A stretch of 64,000 nucleotides of DNA from Bradyrhizobium lablabi. Lineage in GTDB: Bacteria; Pseudomonadota; Alphaproteobacteria; Rhizobiales; Xanthobacteraceae. The position numbers and the translations under genes were made by a program. This document shows, piece by piece, positions 17,366 to 26,287 of this stretch. The notes beneath the pieces were generated by a model, which had not been told where the DNA came from, searched no databases, and saw nothing but the letters and a program-made list of their open reading frames with translations. The stretch is taken from positions 124,001 to 188,000 of the forward strand of contig NZ_JAFCJK010000009.1 of assembly GCF_018131005.1 (NCBI RefSeq). Direction: 5' to 3'. Each line of letters begins with the position of its first letter. The first letter of the stretch is position 1.

Positions 17366-18442
17366 ATGCGTGTAATGGTGACGGGTCATTTGGGTTACAT
17401 CGGAACCGCGATGGTTCCGATGCTGCTGCGGTCTGGCCACGAGGTGATCGGACTCGACAGCAATCTCTATGAGCGCTGCACCTTTGAGGCGGGAGGCAGC
17501 ATCGCGCCTGTGCCGTATATCCGCAAGGACATCCGCGACGTCGCGCGCGAAGACCTCACAGGGCTCGACGCCATCATCCATCTATCCGCCCTGTCCAACG
17601 ACCCGCTCGGAAACTTTCGCCCCCAACTCACCCACGAGATCAACCACCGCGCCAGCGTGCGCCTTGCCACGCTTGCCAAAGGGGCAGGCGTCAAGCGGTT
17701 CCTGCTGGCCTCCTCGTGCAGCAATTACGGACAGGCCGGCGAGGCTATTCTCGACGAATCCGGGGCGCTGAACCCGGTCACAGCCTATGGCGAATCCAAG
17801 GTCAGATCCGAGCGCGATATTTCCCCGCTTGCCGGCGACGGGTTCTGCCCGACCTACATGCGTCCGGCGACTGCCTACGGTGTCTCCCCGCGTATCCGCT
17901 TCGATATCGTGCTCAACAATTTGGTGGCCTGGGCGGTCACCAAGCGTCTCGTCTTTTTGAAGTCGGATGGATCTCCCTGGCGGCCGATCGTCCACATCGA
18001 AGACATTTCGCGTGCCTTCATCGCGGCGCTCGAAGCACCGGCGGATTTGGTCTTCAATCAGGCATTCAATGTCGGCCAGACCGCGCATAATTACCGCATC
18101 AGGGACATCGCCGCGATCGTCGCCGATGTGGTTCCGGGCTGCCAGCTCGAGATGGCTCCTGATGCGAGCCCCGACACGCGCTCCTACCGTGTCAACTTCG
18201 ACAAGATCGCGCGCGTGCTGCCGGCCTTCAAGCCGCAATGGGACGCGCGGCGGGGCGCCGAGCAACTCTACAACGCCTATCGCCAATCGAAGCTGACTCT
18301 CGAGGAATTCGAAGGTCCGCGCTACCAACGCATCGGCCACATCCAGAAGCTGGTCGCCGACGGCATCCTCGGAGACGATCTGAGACATCGCCAGGTCGAT
18401 GCGTCCGGAGCCAATCGCAAGCTTGCCGTCGCAAAGGGCTAG
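17366..18442 (+). CDS. NAD-dependent sugar epimerase/dehydratase (extended SDR)
   Basis: The 358-residue enzyme has the NAD-binding GHLGYIG at 7-13, a DIRD block at about 55-58, LSALSNDPLG, the SSCSNYG strand at about 116-122, and the catalytic Y141-x3-K145 in YGESK. These are the features of nucleotide-sugar epimerases/4,6-dehydratases. RPIVHIEDISRAF marks the C-terminal substrate domain. It follows the deacetylase by 15 bases and precedes the RmlC-like gene by 14, so all are in one operon. Whether it is a 4,6-dehydratase, epimerase or reductase cannot be decided; since no separate rfbG-type gene is seen, dehydratase is possible. A decayed relative lies at 10811. Confidence 0.88.
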   Translation: MRVMVTGHLGYIGTAMVPMLLRSGHEVIGLDSNLYERCTFEAGGSIAPVPYIRKDIRDVAREDLTGLDAIIHLSALSNDPLGNFRPQLTHEINHRASVRLATLAKGAGVKRFLLASSCSNYGQAGEAILDESGALNPVTAYGESKVRSERDISPLAGDGFCPTYMRPATAYGVSPRIRFDIVLNNLVAWAVTKRLVFLKSDGSPWRPIVHIEDISRAFIAALEAPADLVFNQAFNVGQTAHNYRIRDIAAIVADVVPGCQLEMAPDASPDTRSYRVNFDKIARVLPAFKPQWDARRGAEQLYNAYRQSKLTLEEFEGPRYQRIGHIQKLVADGILGDDLRHRQVDASGANRKLAVAKG

Positions 18443-18456
18443 ACTGGACGCGAACC

Positions 18457-19035
18457 GTGTTTTTCACCGAAACAAAACTTAAGGGCGCCTTCATCATCGA
18501 CCTCGATCGCAAAGCGGACGAGCGAGGCTTCTTCGCGCGCGCCTTCTGCCAGAACGAATTTCGCGCCCATGGGCTCAATCTTGTGATCGCCCAGGCCAAC
18601 GTCGCCTTGAACGCAAAGAGAGGCACGCTACGGGGCATGCATTTCCAGTATCCACCGGCTGCTGAAAGCAAGCTGGTGCGATGTACGCGCGGCGCCATCC
18701 TCGACATCATCGTCGACCTGCGGCCAGAGAGCCCGACCTACCTCGAGCACATCTCGATCGAGCTCAACGAGGACAACATGACAGCGCTGTATGTGCCGGA
18801 GCGGTTCGCGCACGGCTTTCAGGCGCTGCGCGACAGCACGGACACGAGCTACCAAATGGGCGAATTTTACACGCCGAGCGCCGAAGACGGGCTCCGCCAT
18901 GACGATCCGCGGTTAGGACTTAAATGGCCGCTGCCGGTCTCGGTGATGTCACCGAAAGATCGGGCGTTCCGCCCGTTACGTGAGTACGAAGACGAAGTGA
19001 AGCGCAGGATGTCGCTCGCAGTGGCGGCCGCATGA
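18457..19035 (+). CDS. dTDP-4-dehydrorhamnose 3,5-epimerase family protein (RmlC-like)
   Basis: The 192-residue cupin starts at a GTG 14 bases after the epimerase stop. It shows ERGFFARAFC at 22-31, RGTLRGMHFQ with the catalytic His at about 62, KLVRCTRGAILDIIVDLR, and the barrel strand ALYVPERFAHGFQAL at about 110-124, all typical of RmlC. Family members epimerise 4-keto-6-deoxy nucleotide sugars at C3 and C5, or at one of them. With the following C-methyltransferase the likely product is a 3-C-methyl or other branched deoxysugar. Whether the nucleotide is CDP or dTDP is unknown; the neighbouring RfbF-like gene hints at CDP. Confidence 0.9.
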   Translation: MFFTETKLKGAFIIDLDRKADERGFFARAFCQNEFRAHGLNLVIAQANVALNAKRGTLRGMHFQYPPAAESKLVRCTRGAILDIIVDLRPESPTYLEHISIELNEDNMTALYVPERFAHGFQALRDSTDTSYQMGEFYTPSAEDGLRHDDPRLGLKWPLPVSVMSPKDRAFRPLREYEDEVKRRMSLAVAAA

Positions 19036-19099
19036 CGACTACTTCAGACAAAGCGCCTCTACGGCGTCGCTTGATCTCAAATTGTTCGCGGAAGCAGCT

Positions 19100-20362
19100 A
19101 TGAGCCAAAATTTTTCGCCAATTCTCGGGACTGCACCCAGCTGCCGTCATTGCGGGTCCAAGCTGACGCTAACGCTGGTCGACCTCGGCCTCTCTCCGGT
19201 CGCTAATGATTATGTCGATCCGGCCGATTGCACGAAGGCCGAACCGTTCTATCCGCTCAAGGCATTGGTCTGCCGCAACTGCCGTTTGGTCCAGACCTGC
19301 GATATGTTGGCGGCAGGCGACATATTTCGCGCCGACTACGCTTACTTCTCCTCGCATTCGAGTTCATGGCTGAACCATGCCCGAACCTACGTTGAGGATA
19401 TGACAACGCGCTTTGGCCTTACCGCGGCCTCCCGCCATGTCGAAATAGCGTCGAACGATGGCTATCTGCTGCAATATTCGATGGCAAAAGGTATCAAATG
19501 CCTTGGCATCGAACCGTGCGAAAGCGTCGCGCTGGCCGGGAGGGCAAAAGGCATCGATACGCGCATTGAGTTTTTCGGCGAGCAGTATGCACGCAAACTG
19601 GTCAGTGAGGGTTGGACCGCCGATTTGATCACCGGCAACAATGTAATTGCGCATGTGCCAGACATCAACGATTTCATGTCCGGCGTAAGGTTATTGCTCG
19701 CTCCGGAAGGTGTCGCTACCTTCGAAGTACAGCATCTCCTTAAGCTGATGCAGCTGCACCAGTTTGACACCATCTATCATGAGCATTTTTCGTACTTGTC
19801 GTTGATTGCCGGACAGCGCATCTTCGCTAAGGCGGGCTTGCGCATCTTCGACGTCGAATTGCTCAAGACACATGGTGGTTCCATTCGGTTTTTCGTGTGC
19901 CATGCACAGTCTAATCATCCGCAAAGTCCTCGCGTGGCGCAGCCTCTGGCGGATGAGCGGACCTACGGGCTAGACGACGATGCCGCCTATGTCGCCTGGA
20001 ATGATTCAGTTAAGGAAACCAAGCGCGATCTTCTCAAACTCCTCATCGGCCTGAAGGCTGAGGGCAAGAAAGTCGTGGGGTATGGCGCCCCCGCCAAAGC
20101 CGCGACACTCCTCAACTATTGCGGAATCGGCAGCGACTTCCTTGACTTCACGGTGGATCGTGCGCCGTCAAAACAGGGGCGCTATCTGCCCGGAGTTCGC
20201 ATTCCCATCTTCCCCCCCGAAGCTATCTTTGAGGCAAAACCTGATTTCGTTCTGATTTTACCTTGGAATCTGAAAGACGAGATCAAAACTCAGATGAGCG
20301 GAATCAAGTCATGGGGCGGCCGATTCATTCTGCCGGTGCCGAAGGCAACCATTGAGGATTAG
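19100..20362 (+). CDS. Nucleotide-sugar C-methyltransferase (zinc-binding N terminus, Methyltransf_14 C terminus)
   Basis: The 420-residue protein follows the three-part plan of NDP-hexose C-methyltransferases. A zinc ribbon lies at the N terminus (CRHCGS at 15-20 and CRNCRLVQTC at 58-67). A SAM domain with VEIASNDGYLLQ follows at about 113-124, then a C-terminal domain with KKVVGYGAPAKAATLLNYCG. Relatives place a methyl group on C3 of a 4-keto sugar. The ATG at 19100 lies just before the zinc ribbon. It is transcribed with the RmlC-like gene 64 bases upstream. The same frame stays open and coding-like for 45 codons beyond the TAG stop. Confidence 0.88.
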   Translation: MSQNFSPILGTAPSCRHCGSKLTLTLVDLGLSPVANDYVDPADCTKAEPFYPLKALVCRNCRLVQTCDMLAAGDIFRADYAYFSSHSSSWLNHARTYVEDMTTRFGLTAASRHVEIASNDGYLLQYSMAKGIKCLGIEPCESVALAGRAKGIDTRIEFFGEQYARKLVSEGWTADLITGNNVIAHVPDINDFMSGVRLLLAPEGVATFEVQHLLKLMQLHQFDTIYHEHFSYLSLIAGQRIFAKAGLRIFDVELLKTHGGSIRFFVCHAQSNHPQSPRVAQPLADERTYGLDDDAAYVAWNDSVKETKRDLLKLLIGLKAEGKKVVGYGAPAKAATLLNYCGIGSDFLDFTVDRAPSKQGRYLPGVRIPIFPPEAIFEAKPDFVLILPWNLKDEIKTQMSGIKSWGGRFILPVPKATIED

Positions 20363-20500
20363 CTGCTGCAGATCGCTCCAGGATCGGAATTCAGATATCT
20401 GGGACCGGGCAAGTCCTGTGAACTATGGAAATGGAGACTGGAAGGCCGCGCCTTTGAACCGGATGTTTGGATCTCCGGCGATGTCCGAGAGAGATTTTGA
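20363..20500 (+). other. Coding-like extension after the methyltransferase stop codon
   Basis: Directly after the TAG at 20360 the same frame stays open for 45 codons, reading LLQIAPGSEFRYLGPGKSCE and then LWKWRLEGRAFEPDVWISGD, and ends at TGA 20498-20500, which overlaps the ATG of the next gene. The composition looks like real protein. It could be the tail of a lost gene joined to the methyltransferase, or a readthrough extension. I do not recognise the family. Confidence 0.45.
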
Positions 20501-21228
20501 TGCTTAGAACCTTGGAGAACGCAACGGCCTTGGTCACCGGCGCGAGTTCCGGCATCGGGCGGGCAACCGCGTCAATTCTTTCTCGTTCTAAAGCAAGGGT
20601 CGCCCTGGTCGGGCGACGGCAGTCAGTTCTTGAAGAACTCGCGACGGAGTGTGGATCTCTGGCATCCGCCTATTCGTGCGATATGACAGATGATGCGCAG
20701 CTCGAGAGACTCGCCGCCAGAATACAAACCGATTTTTCTGGGATCGATATTTTGATCCATTCTTCAGGAATAATAAAACTAGGTAAGACGGAAACTGCGC
20801 CCGTGGCTGACTTGGACGCGCAATATGCGGCCAACGTTCGTGGGCCTTACATCTTGACCAAATATTTGCTGCCCCTCCTGCGCGCGGTATCCGGACAGAT
20901 TGTTTTTGTGAACTCATCGATAACCCGCGCAAATAATACCGCCGGCCGCGGTTCTTATGCGGCCACCCAGCAGGCAGTGCATTCGATTGCGAACGCCTTG
21001 CGTGATGAGGTCAATGAGGCCGGAGTGAGAGTGACGACGATCTTTCCTGGCACCACAGCAACTCAAAGGCAAATCGATCTTCACGAAATGTCCGGCAAGC
21101 GATATGATCCGGATCGAATGTTGCAACCAGAGGACGTCGCTGAAGCGGTGTTGTTCGCACTCACCATTGGCAGAACGGCAGAAATTACCGATCTGTACCT
21201 GCGGCCCATGCTCAAGCCTCTGGTCTAA
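20500..21228 (+). CDS. Short-chain dehydrogenase/reductase-like protein lacking the catalytic lysine
   Basis: The 242-residue protein has the SDR cofactor motif TGASSGIG at 13-20, a VNSS strand with Ser at 140, and Tyr at 153. However, the usual Y-x3-K reads YAATQ, so the lysine that positions cofactor and lowers the tyrosine pKa is Gln157. The NNAG motif is also changed to HSSG. It may be catalytically altered, non-catalytic or use another residue. It begins at the TGATG overlap with the preceding open frame and lies in the sugar operon, 51 bases before the DUF4910 gene. If active it would be expected to reduce the keto sugar made upstream. Confidence 0.8.
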   Translation: MLRTLENATALVTGASSGIGRATASILSRSKARVALVGRRQSVLEELATECGSLASAYSCDMTDDAQLERLAARIQTDFSGIDILIHSSGIIKLGKTETAPVADLDAQYAANVRGPYILTKYLLPLLRAVSGQIVFVNSSITRANNTAGRGSYAATQQAVHSIANALRDEVNEAGVRVTTIFPGTTATQRQIDLHEMSGKRYDPDRMLQPEDVAEAVLFALTIGRTAEITDLYLRPMLKPLV

Positions 21229-21279
21229 GAGACGTTGCCCTGCAGTTGATGGGGGCTGGACTAACCCGCACGAGATTTT

Positions 21280-22689
21280 GTGAAGGACGCGATTCACACG
21301 ATCGGGCTTGATCCAAGATGGCTGGCCATGACCAGCCGACCGGAATTTCTTGCCAGGGAAGCGAGGCATCTAGTGTCGGGCAGGAAGGACTTTTCCAACT
21401 CGGAGGAGGTTCCCCCGATCGATCTTCATGGGTTGGTTCGGGAGCTTTTTCCTATCAACCGAAGCCTTACCGGTGCTGGCGTTCGCGAAACGTTGGCGAT
21501 CTTGGCTAGACATGTCCAATTAGAGGTCAGAGAAGTTCCTAGTGGGACTGCGGTGCTCGATTGGCAAGTCCCGCTGGAATGGAACATTCGCGGAGCGACC
21601 GTCAGGACGCTTGACGGTCGCTGTCTGGTTGATTTTGCAAGAAACAATTTGCACGTCGTAGGCTATAGCAAGCCGATTCACAGAGAGGTGAGCCGCGCTG
21701 AACTTGCGCAGCACGTCCACACACTTCCCCAGCAACCCGAGCTCATTCCCTATCGGACGGGTTACTTCGCTGACGACTGGGGCTTCTGCATAACGGACAA
21801 TCTTTGGCAAAAGATGCAGGACGAAACTTATCGCATCGACATCGACAGCGATCTTTCGCCGGGATCACTTACTTACGGAGAGTTTTTTCTCCCCGGCGAG
21901 TTGTCGGACGAGGTGCTGATTACGGCTCACATCTGCCATCCGAGTTTGGCGAACGACAATCTTTCCGGAATTGCCGTGGCTGTCGCGCTGGCAATGCGAC
22001 AGGCGCAGCGCCAGCGACGATTGGGTTTCCGCGTCTTGTTCATTCCAGCAACGATAGGCGCAATCACTTGGCTCGCACACAACGAGAACCACCTCGATAG
22101 AATTCTACATGGGCTGGTACTTACATGTGTCGGCGACGCTGGTCGCTTTCACTACAAGCAGAGCCGGAGCGGTGCACCCATAGACGGTGCCATGGCGCAC
22201 GTTCTGCGCCATTCCGGGCATCCGCACGAAATCATGGCATTCAATCCATATGGCTATGACGAGCGACAATTTTGTTCGCCAGCCTTTGACCTTCCGATGG
22301 GCTGCTTGATGCGCAGCGTTCATGGGACTTTCCCGGAGTACCACACGTCGGCAGACAATCCCGATTTTGTGAAACCCGAAGCACTCGATCAATCCTATGC
22401 GGTGGTGGCTAGTTTGCTCGACCTGCTAGACGCGAACCGCACATATGTACGAACTGACGGAAGAGGTGAGCCGCAACTTGGACGGCGCGGGTTATATCGG
22501 GCGATCGCAGGGCAAAAGGAGGCGGGCGGTGCAACTCAAATGGACCTTTTGTGGGTTCTGAATCTGGCTGACGGCAAATCCAGCCTGTTGGAAATGGCGG
22601 ATCGAGCTGAGATATCTTTTCATCGCATTCAGAGCGCTGCTCGGCTCGCGCTGGAAGCGAATCTCATCAGAGAGGTCATTCGCGACTAG
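21280..22689 (+). CDS. DUF4910/DUF2172 aminopeptidase-like protein
   Basis: The 469-residue protein matches the peptidase-like DUF4910 family found in many polysaccharide clusters. A zinc-peptidase core is interrupted by a DUF2172 domain. Candidate metal ligands are in ITAHICHPSLANDNLSG (about 214-230) and in GTFPEYHTSADN (about 348-359). A C-terminal winged-helix-like domain (about 405-469) ends with ARLALEANLIRE. It is the last gene of the sugar operon. Its substrate is not known; amide-bond formation or hydrolysis on an amino sugar has been suggested for such neighbourhoods, which would suit the PIG-L gene here. The start is a GTG at 21280; an ATG at 21328 is possible. Confidence 0.8.
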   Translation: MKDAIHTIGLDPRWLAMTSRPEFLAREARHLVSGRKDFSNSEEVPPIDLHGLVRELFPINRSLTGAGVRETLAILARHVQLEVREVPSGTAVLDWQVPLEWNIRGATVRTLDGRCLVDFARNNLHVVGYSKPIHREVSRAELAQHVHTLPQQPELIPYRTGYFADDWGFCITDNLWQKMQDETYRIDIDSDLSPGSLTYGEFFLPGELSDEVLITAHICHPSLANDNLSGIAVAVALAMRQAQRQRRLGFRVLFIPATIGAITWLAHNENHLDRILHGLVLTCVGDAGRFHYKQSRSGAPIDGAMAHVLRHSGHPHEIMAFNPYGYDERQFCSPAFDLPMGCLMRSVHGTFPEYHTSADNPDFVKPEALDQSYAVVASLLDLLDANRTYVRTDGRGEPQLGRRGLYRAIAGQKEAGGATQMDLLWVLNLADGKSSLLEMADRAEISFHRIQSAARLALEANLIREVIRD

Positions 22690-23016
22690 CGAGCCATCTG
22701 TTCCTAGAGCGTTTCATTGCTCTAGCGAGTTGTCTGTTCCGAGCGAGCACACCATTCCTGAACAGATTTGCGATCCCCGGGTGCGGGTTGCCTATCGGGT
22801 CCGAAAGTGGACCGGATATTGTCGTTGAGCCCACGATCGCCGAAAGTGACGGGAATTTCGCTTCCAATCCATGAGTAGCCTTCCAGAGCCGATCGTGCGT
22901 TGTGAACTAGCCAGACATGGAAATTCCTTCGGCGTGCTCGTCCCTGATCTCCGGCCCCGCGATAGCAGGCTCGTTGCACGGCGCAACCGCGCTGCCATGA
23001 AATTCATGATTTCGGG
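22690..23016. other. Intergenic stretch between convergent units
   Basis: About 330 bases between the end of the sugar operon and the end of the minus-strand phosphatase gene. A minus-strand frame at 22722-22979 reads smoothly around VHNARSALEGYSWIGSEIP, but has no start or ribosome-binding site I trust and no known relative. It may be a further relic. Confidence 0.35.
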
Positions 23017-24054
23017 CTAATCAAACGGAAATATCCTTTTCCAGTCGTTCTTCATGTCGACCACGGTCCATTTGTTCGCCGCCGCAGCGTCCAGCGCGAC
23101 GTCGAGCTTCCCGAAATGCGAATGGCGGTCGTAGGCATATTCGCGTTCCGCATCGGTGTGGTGGACGATCAGGCCGAACCGCGCGCCCCCAATGCCGAGT
23201 GTCGCCCATTGCAGCATTTCGAGATCGCCGTCGGAGTTGCCGAAAGCGGCGATCGGACGGCGTCCAATGTGCTCGTTGATTCCGATCGGCTTCCCCGCTT
23301 TGTCGTCGATGAAGTTGATGTCGGGCAGCCGGAAAAGCGTTGGCGCGCCGTCTTTCGTCTCAAATCGGGTCTTGATCGACGATCCCACGACCTGCTCCGG
23401 CGGCACCCCATAGATCCGCTCGGTCCAGGGCCGCATGAACTCAATACCGCCGCCGGATACGATGAATGTCTTGAAGCCGTTGGCCCGCAGGTAGGCGAGT
23501 AGTTCCAGCATCGGCTGGTAGACCAACTCGGTGTACGGTCGCTTGAATCGGCGATCACGGGCTGTCGCGAGCCAGTCGGTAACGATCTTTTCGAACTCCG
23601 CCGTCGTCATGCCGGCATGTGTGGCCGCGATAATCTCGACCAATCCCTTTTCTCCGGACGCGGCCAGCGCCTTCAGATCGTCGTCAAGCACCGCCGCAAA
23701 TGGTTGTGTGGTCTTCCATTCCGGATGCATTGGCGCGAGGGCTTTCACGCGATCGAGTGCGAAGGCCAGCTGTGTATACATCGGCTGCTCGATCCAAAGC
23801 GTGCCGTCATTGTCGAAGGTCGCGACGCGTTGCTCGGGCGGAACGAAGTAGGGCCCGTTCTGCGTTGTCACACGCGCGACGAAGTCAAGGATTGACGCTT
23901 TTGTCGCCCCCTCGTTCCAGGACGGCAGTGGGTCGCTCTGCGCTTGGGCTACCGCGGAAGTGGGACGAAGCGAGGCGGAGAGCAAGGGAAGCATCGCCAG
24001 CGACGAAAGCAGCGCGCGGCGGTCTATGGCGGGAAATCGCACGATTGATTTCAT
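23017..24054 (-). CDS. Exported HAD-superfamily phosphatase (Tat signal)
   Basis: The 345-residue protein starts with a twin-arginine-type leader (AIDRRALLSSLAMLPLLS, cleavage after about 36). Its HAD core has motif I TFDNDGTLW with nucleophile D81 and D83, motif II FIVSGGG and motif IV FGNSDGDLEM. It resembles phosphoserine-phosphatase-like HAD proteins, here probably periplasmic. An upstream in-frame extension to 24204 is rejected because it runs into the sulfatase relic. It is the last gene of a minus-strand group with a sulfatase and a formylglycine-generating enzyme, suggesting joint release of sulfate and phosphate from organic esters. The substrate is unknown. Confidence 0.85.
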   Translation of the reverse strand: MKSIVRFPAIDRRALLSSLAMLPLLSASLRPTSAVAQAQSDPLPSWNEGATKASILDFVARVTTQNGPYFVPPEQRVATFDNDGTLWIEQPMYTQLAFALDRVKALAPMHPEWKTTQPFAAVLDDDLKALAASGEKGLVEIIAATHAGMTTAEFEKIVTDWLATARDRRFKRPYTELVYQPMLELLAYLRANGFKTFIVSGGGIEFMRPWTERIYGVPPEQVVGSSIKTRFETKDGAPTLFRLPDINFIDDKAGKPIGINEHIGRRPIAAFGNSDGDLEMLQWATLGIGGARFGLIVHHTDAEREYAYDRHSHFGKLDVALDAAAANKWTVVDMKNDWKRIFPFD

Positions 24055-24136
24055 GGTTGATCCCTCTAAGGTTCGCACCAGCCAGTTTTCAATCATCAAT
24101 GGGCGCGCGGCGCCGTATGCACGGCTCCTTCCAGCC

Positions 24137-24381
24137 TCAGTCGCTAGACGCGCAGCAGGAATGTTGTTCATAGTGCTCGGTGAACATGCTGCCTCGGTTC
24201 GCAATGCGCTCCTTGTTCGGTGTGCGGTAGCCCTTCGTGATTATACGCACTGATGTTCCATTAAGCGATGTCATCGGCCATGATGACGAGGATATGGCAT
24301 TTGCTGCTGCGCCGACGCGGGTGCGACCATCGTGGAAGCAAGCGCGAGCAGCGCGAAGCGAATGCTCGTGCTCCCGTTCAT
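24137..24381 (-). pseudogene. Relic of a second arylsulfatase (N-terminal fragment)
   Basis: A normal start with AGGAG upstream and a signal peptide (MNGSTSIRFALLALASTMVA, then PASAQQ) is followed, after a frameshift, by ILVIMADDIA. A TAA comes next, then WNISAYNHEG. A second shift gives GYRTPNKERIANRGSMFTEH followed by YEQHSC, and the frame ends at TGA. These are the first conserved blocks of arylsulfatases. The cysteine context that would become formylglycine (CTAGR in relatives) is ruined to CCASS. The rest of the gene is gone. It lies between the intact sulfatase and the phosphatase, so the operon once had two sulfatase genes. Confidence 0.8.
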
Positions 24382-24490
24382 CGTTGATCTCCTGGTGACG
24401 GGATCGTACGACGAGCGTACGCGGGACGGGTGTCTGAGCAGTCCGCGGGCGCCTATGTCGGGCGCCCGCGTCCTCGCTTGCGTTGTTCGG

Positions 24491-26272
24491 CTAGTCACTC
24501 GCGTGACTGGCATTTGCTTTCTTGACCTGTTCCAGGATGCCACTGAGATTGTAGGACTCCGGCGCCTGCAGCGGCGGATACTTCTCGTATGACAACAGGT
24601 GCTCGAGCCACAACTGCTGGCCGATCGGCAACATATTCCAGTCATACTGGAAGGCTGTCACGGGACCGCCGAGCGCGCCACCCAAGCTCATCGCCGACTT
24701 CTGGTCAATGCCGACGTTCTGCTCGAAGGGATCACGCTTGATGTTCTGTACCAAGGTGAAGTGGAATGGGACGAGCGGCATGATCCACCCCGCCGGCCCG
24801 GGCTGCGACATATTGTAGTACATCTTCCAGTTCTTGTAGCGAACCGCAGAAGGAGTCGCGCCAGAGAAGTAGAAGAAGAAGTCGCGCGCCGATTTTTCCG
24901 ACTTGCCTTCGAGGTAATCGCGCTGGTCGAAGCCATCGAGTGTGGTCTTGACGATGCCAGGGTATTGGCCTGCCTCGATCTGCTGCTTCAGTGCCTCACC
25001 CTTCGGGCCGCCGGCGATATCCACCAGCGTAGGTACCCAGTCGAGAGCGGCGAACAGTTGATTCTTGACGGTGCCGGGCTTGATGACGCCCGGCCAACGG
25101 ATGACACACGGAGCGCGGTAGCCTCCCTCCCATGCCTCACCTTTCTGGCCCTTGAACGGAGTAATTCCGCCATCCGGGAAAGAAATCTGCTCGGCCCCAT
25201 TGTCGGTGGTGAAGACAACGATGGTGTTGTTGAGCTGACCCATGTCTTCAAGTTTCTTGAGAACGACACCGATATTGTCGTCCATCTGCTTCATGCCGGC
25301 TTCGTTCACACCCCAATCCTTGCCGCCCTTCGTGCCCACCATGGCCTCGTACTTCGGCGGCAGCACGGTCACAACGTGCATGCGTGCTGGATTGTACCAA
25401 ACGAAGAAAGGCTTGTTGGTCTTCTTCGGGTCATTGCGGTCAAGGAAGTCGACGACTTTCGCCGATATTTCCTCATCTACCGTCTTCGATCGCTCCAAGG
25501 TCAGCGGGCCTTCGTCCTTGCACATCTGGTTCTTCTCTGAGCCGTCGCTAGACGTGCACGCGAGCACCGGGCGCGGTGGCATCAGGCAGAGCGTCGTCTT
25601 TTGGTCGACCGCGCCGGGAACCTCGGGAACACCGGGAATCGGCGTATTCTTGCACGGCGGCGCGATGCCCTGAACGGTCGGCGTCGAGTTGATGTCAGGG
25701 AAACTCACCTGCTGCATCGCGTCGAGGTGGTAGAGGTAACCCCAGTACTCCTGGAAGCCATGCGCCGTCGGCAAGGCCGCGGTGTGATCGCCGAGGTGGT
25801 TCTTGCCGAATTCGCCGGTGTTGTAACCGAGATCGAGCAGGAACTTGGCGAGCGCCGGCGTGCCGGGCCGTAGATAGGAGGGACTGCCCGGAAGCTGCGG
25901 CGGGATCATGCCCGTGCGCAGCGGATACATGCCGGTGAAGAAGGCATTGCGGCCTGAAGTGCAGCTCTGCATGGCGACGTAGTCCATGAAGATCGCGCCT
26001 TCGTTGCCGATGCGATCGATGTTCGGCGTTTCGCCGACCATCAGGCCGCGGTGATAAATGCTCGGCTGCATCCAGCCTATGTCATCACCCATGATGAAGA
26101 GAATGTTAGGTTTGGATTGCTGAGCCGCCGCCGGCGTGCTCGCCGGCCCGGACATCGACATCAACATCGTCGCGCTCAGCAGCGCTGCGCAGGAGTATTT
26201 ATGACGGCCCGCGATTTTCGGTGGCGTGGTTCGGTCGGCAGGCGGCGTATCCTTGAATATCCGATCTATCAT
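24491..26272 (-). CDS. Periplasmic arylsulfatase
   Basis: The 593-residue enzyme hydrolyses sulfate esters. After a long leader (cleavage near residue 50) come the calcium-binding start NILFIMGDDIGW at 56-67 and TPNIDRIGNEG. The active-site pentapeptide CTSGR is at 104-108; its Cys should be oxidised to formylglycine. GKNHLGDH and TTDNGAEQ supply further active-site residues. In the usual consensus the third position is Pro or Ala; here it is Ser. AGGAGAG lies about ten bases before the ATG. It starts 15 bases after the formylglycine-generating enzyme gene ends, on the same strand, so modifier and target are co-expressed. Confidence 0.92.
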   Translation of the reverse strand: MIDRIFKDTPPADRTTPPKIAGRHKYSCAALLSATMLMSMSGPASTPAAAQQSKPNILFIMGDDIGWMQPSIYHRGLMVGETPNIDRIGNEGAIFMDYVAMQSCTSGRNAFFTGMYPLRTGMIPPQLPGSPSYLRPGTPALAKFLLDLGYNTGEFGKNHLGDHTAALPTAHGFQEYWGYLYHLDAMQQVSFPDINSTPTVQGIAPPCKNTPIPGVPEVPGAVDQKTTLCLMPPRPVLACTSSDGSEKNQMCKDEGPLTLERSKTVDEEISAKVVDFLDRNDPKKTNKPFFVWYNPARMHVVTVLPPKYEAMVGTKGGKDWGVNEAGMKQMDDNIGVVLKKLEDMGQLNNTIVVFTTDNGAEQISFPDGGITPFKGQKGEAWEGGYRAPCVIRWPGVIKPGTVKNQLFAALDWVPTLVDIAGGPKGEALKQQIEAGQYPGIVKTTLDGFDQRDYLEGKSEKSARDFFFYFSGATPSAVRYKNWKMYYNMSQPGPAGWIMPLVPFHFTLVQNIKRDPFEQNVGIDQKSAMSLGGALGGPVTAFQYDWNMLPIGQQLWLEHLLSYEKYPPLQAPESYNLSGILEQVKKANASHASD

Positions 26273-26287
26273 GGTGTCGCTCTCCTG

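Noticed and set aside
17582..18388. 268-codon minus-strand frame opposite the sugar epimerase
   Set aside because: It is antisense to an intact extended SDR with all motifs; composition is typical of an antisense shadow.
24055..24204. Upstream extension of the HAD phosphatase
   Set aside because: This part is out-of-frame sequence of the arylsulfatase relic; the Tat-type leader begins at the later ATG.
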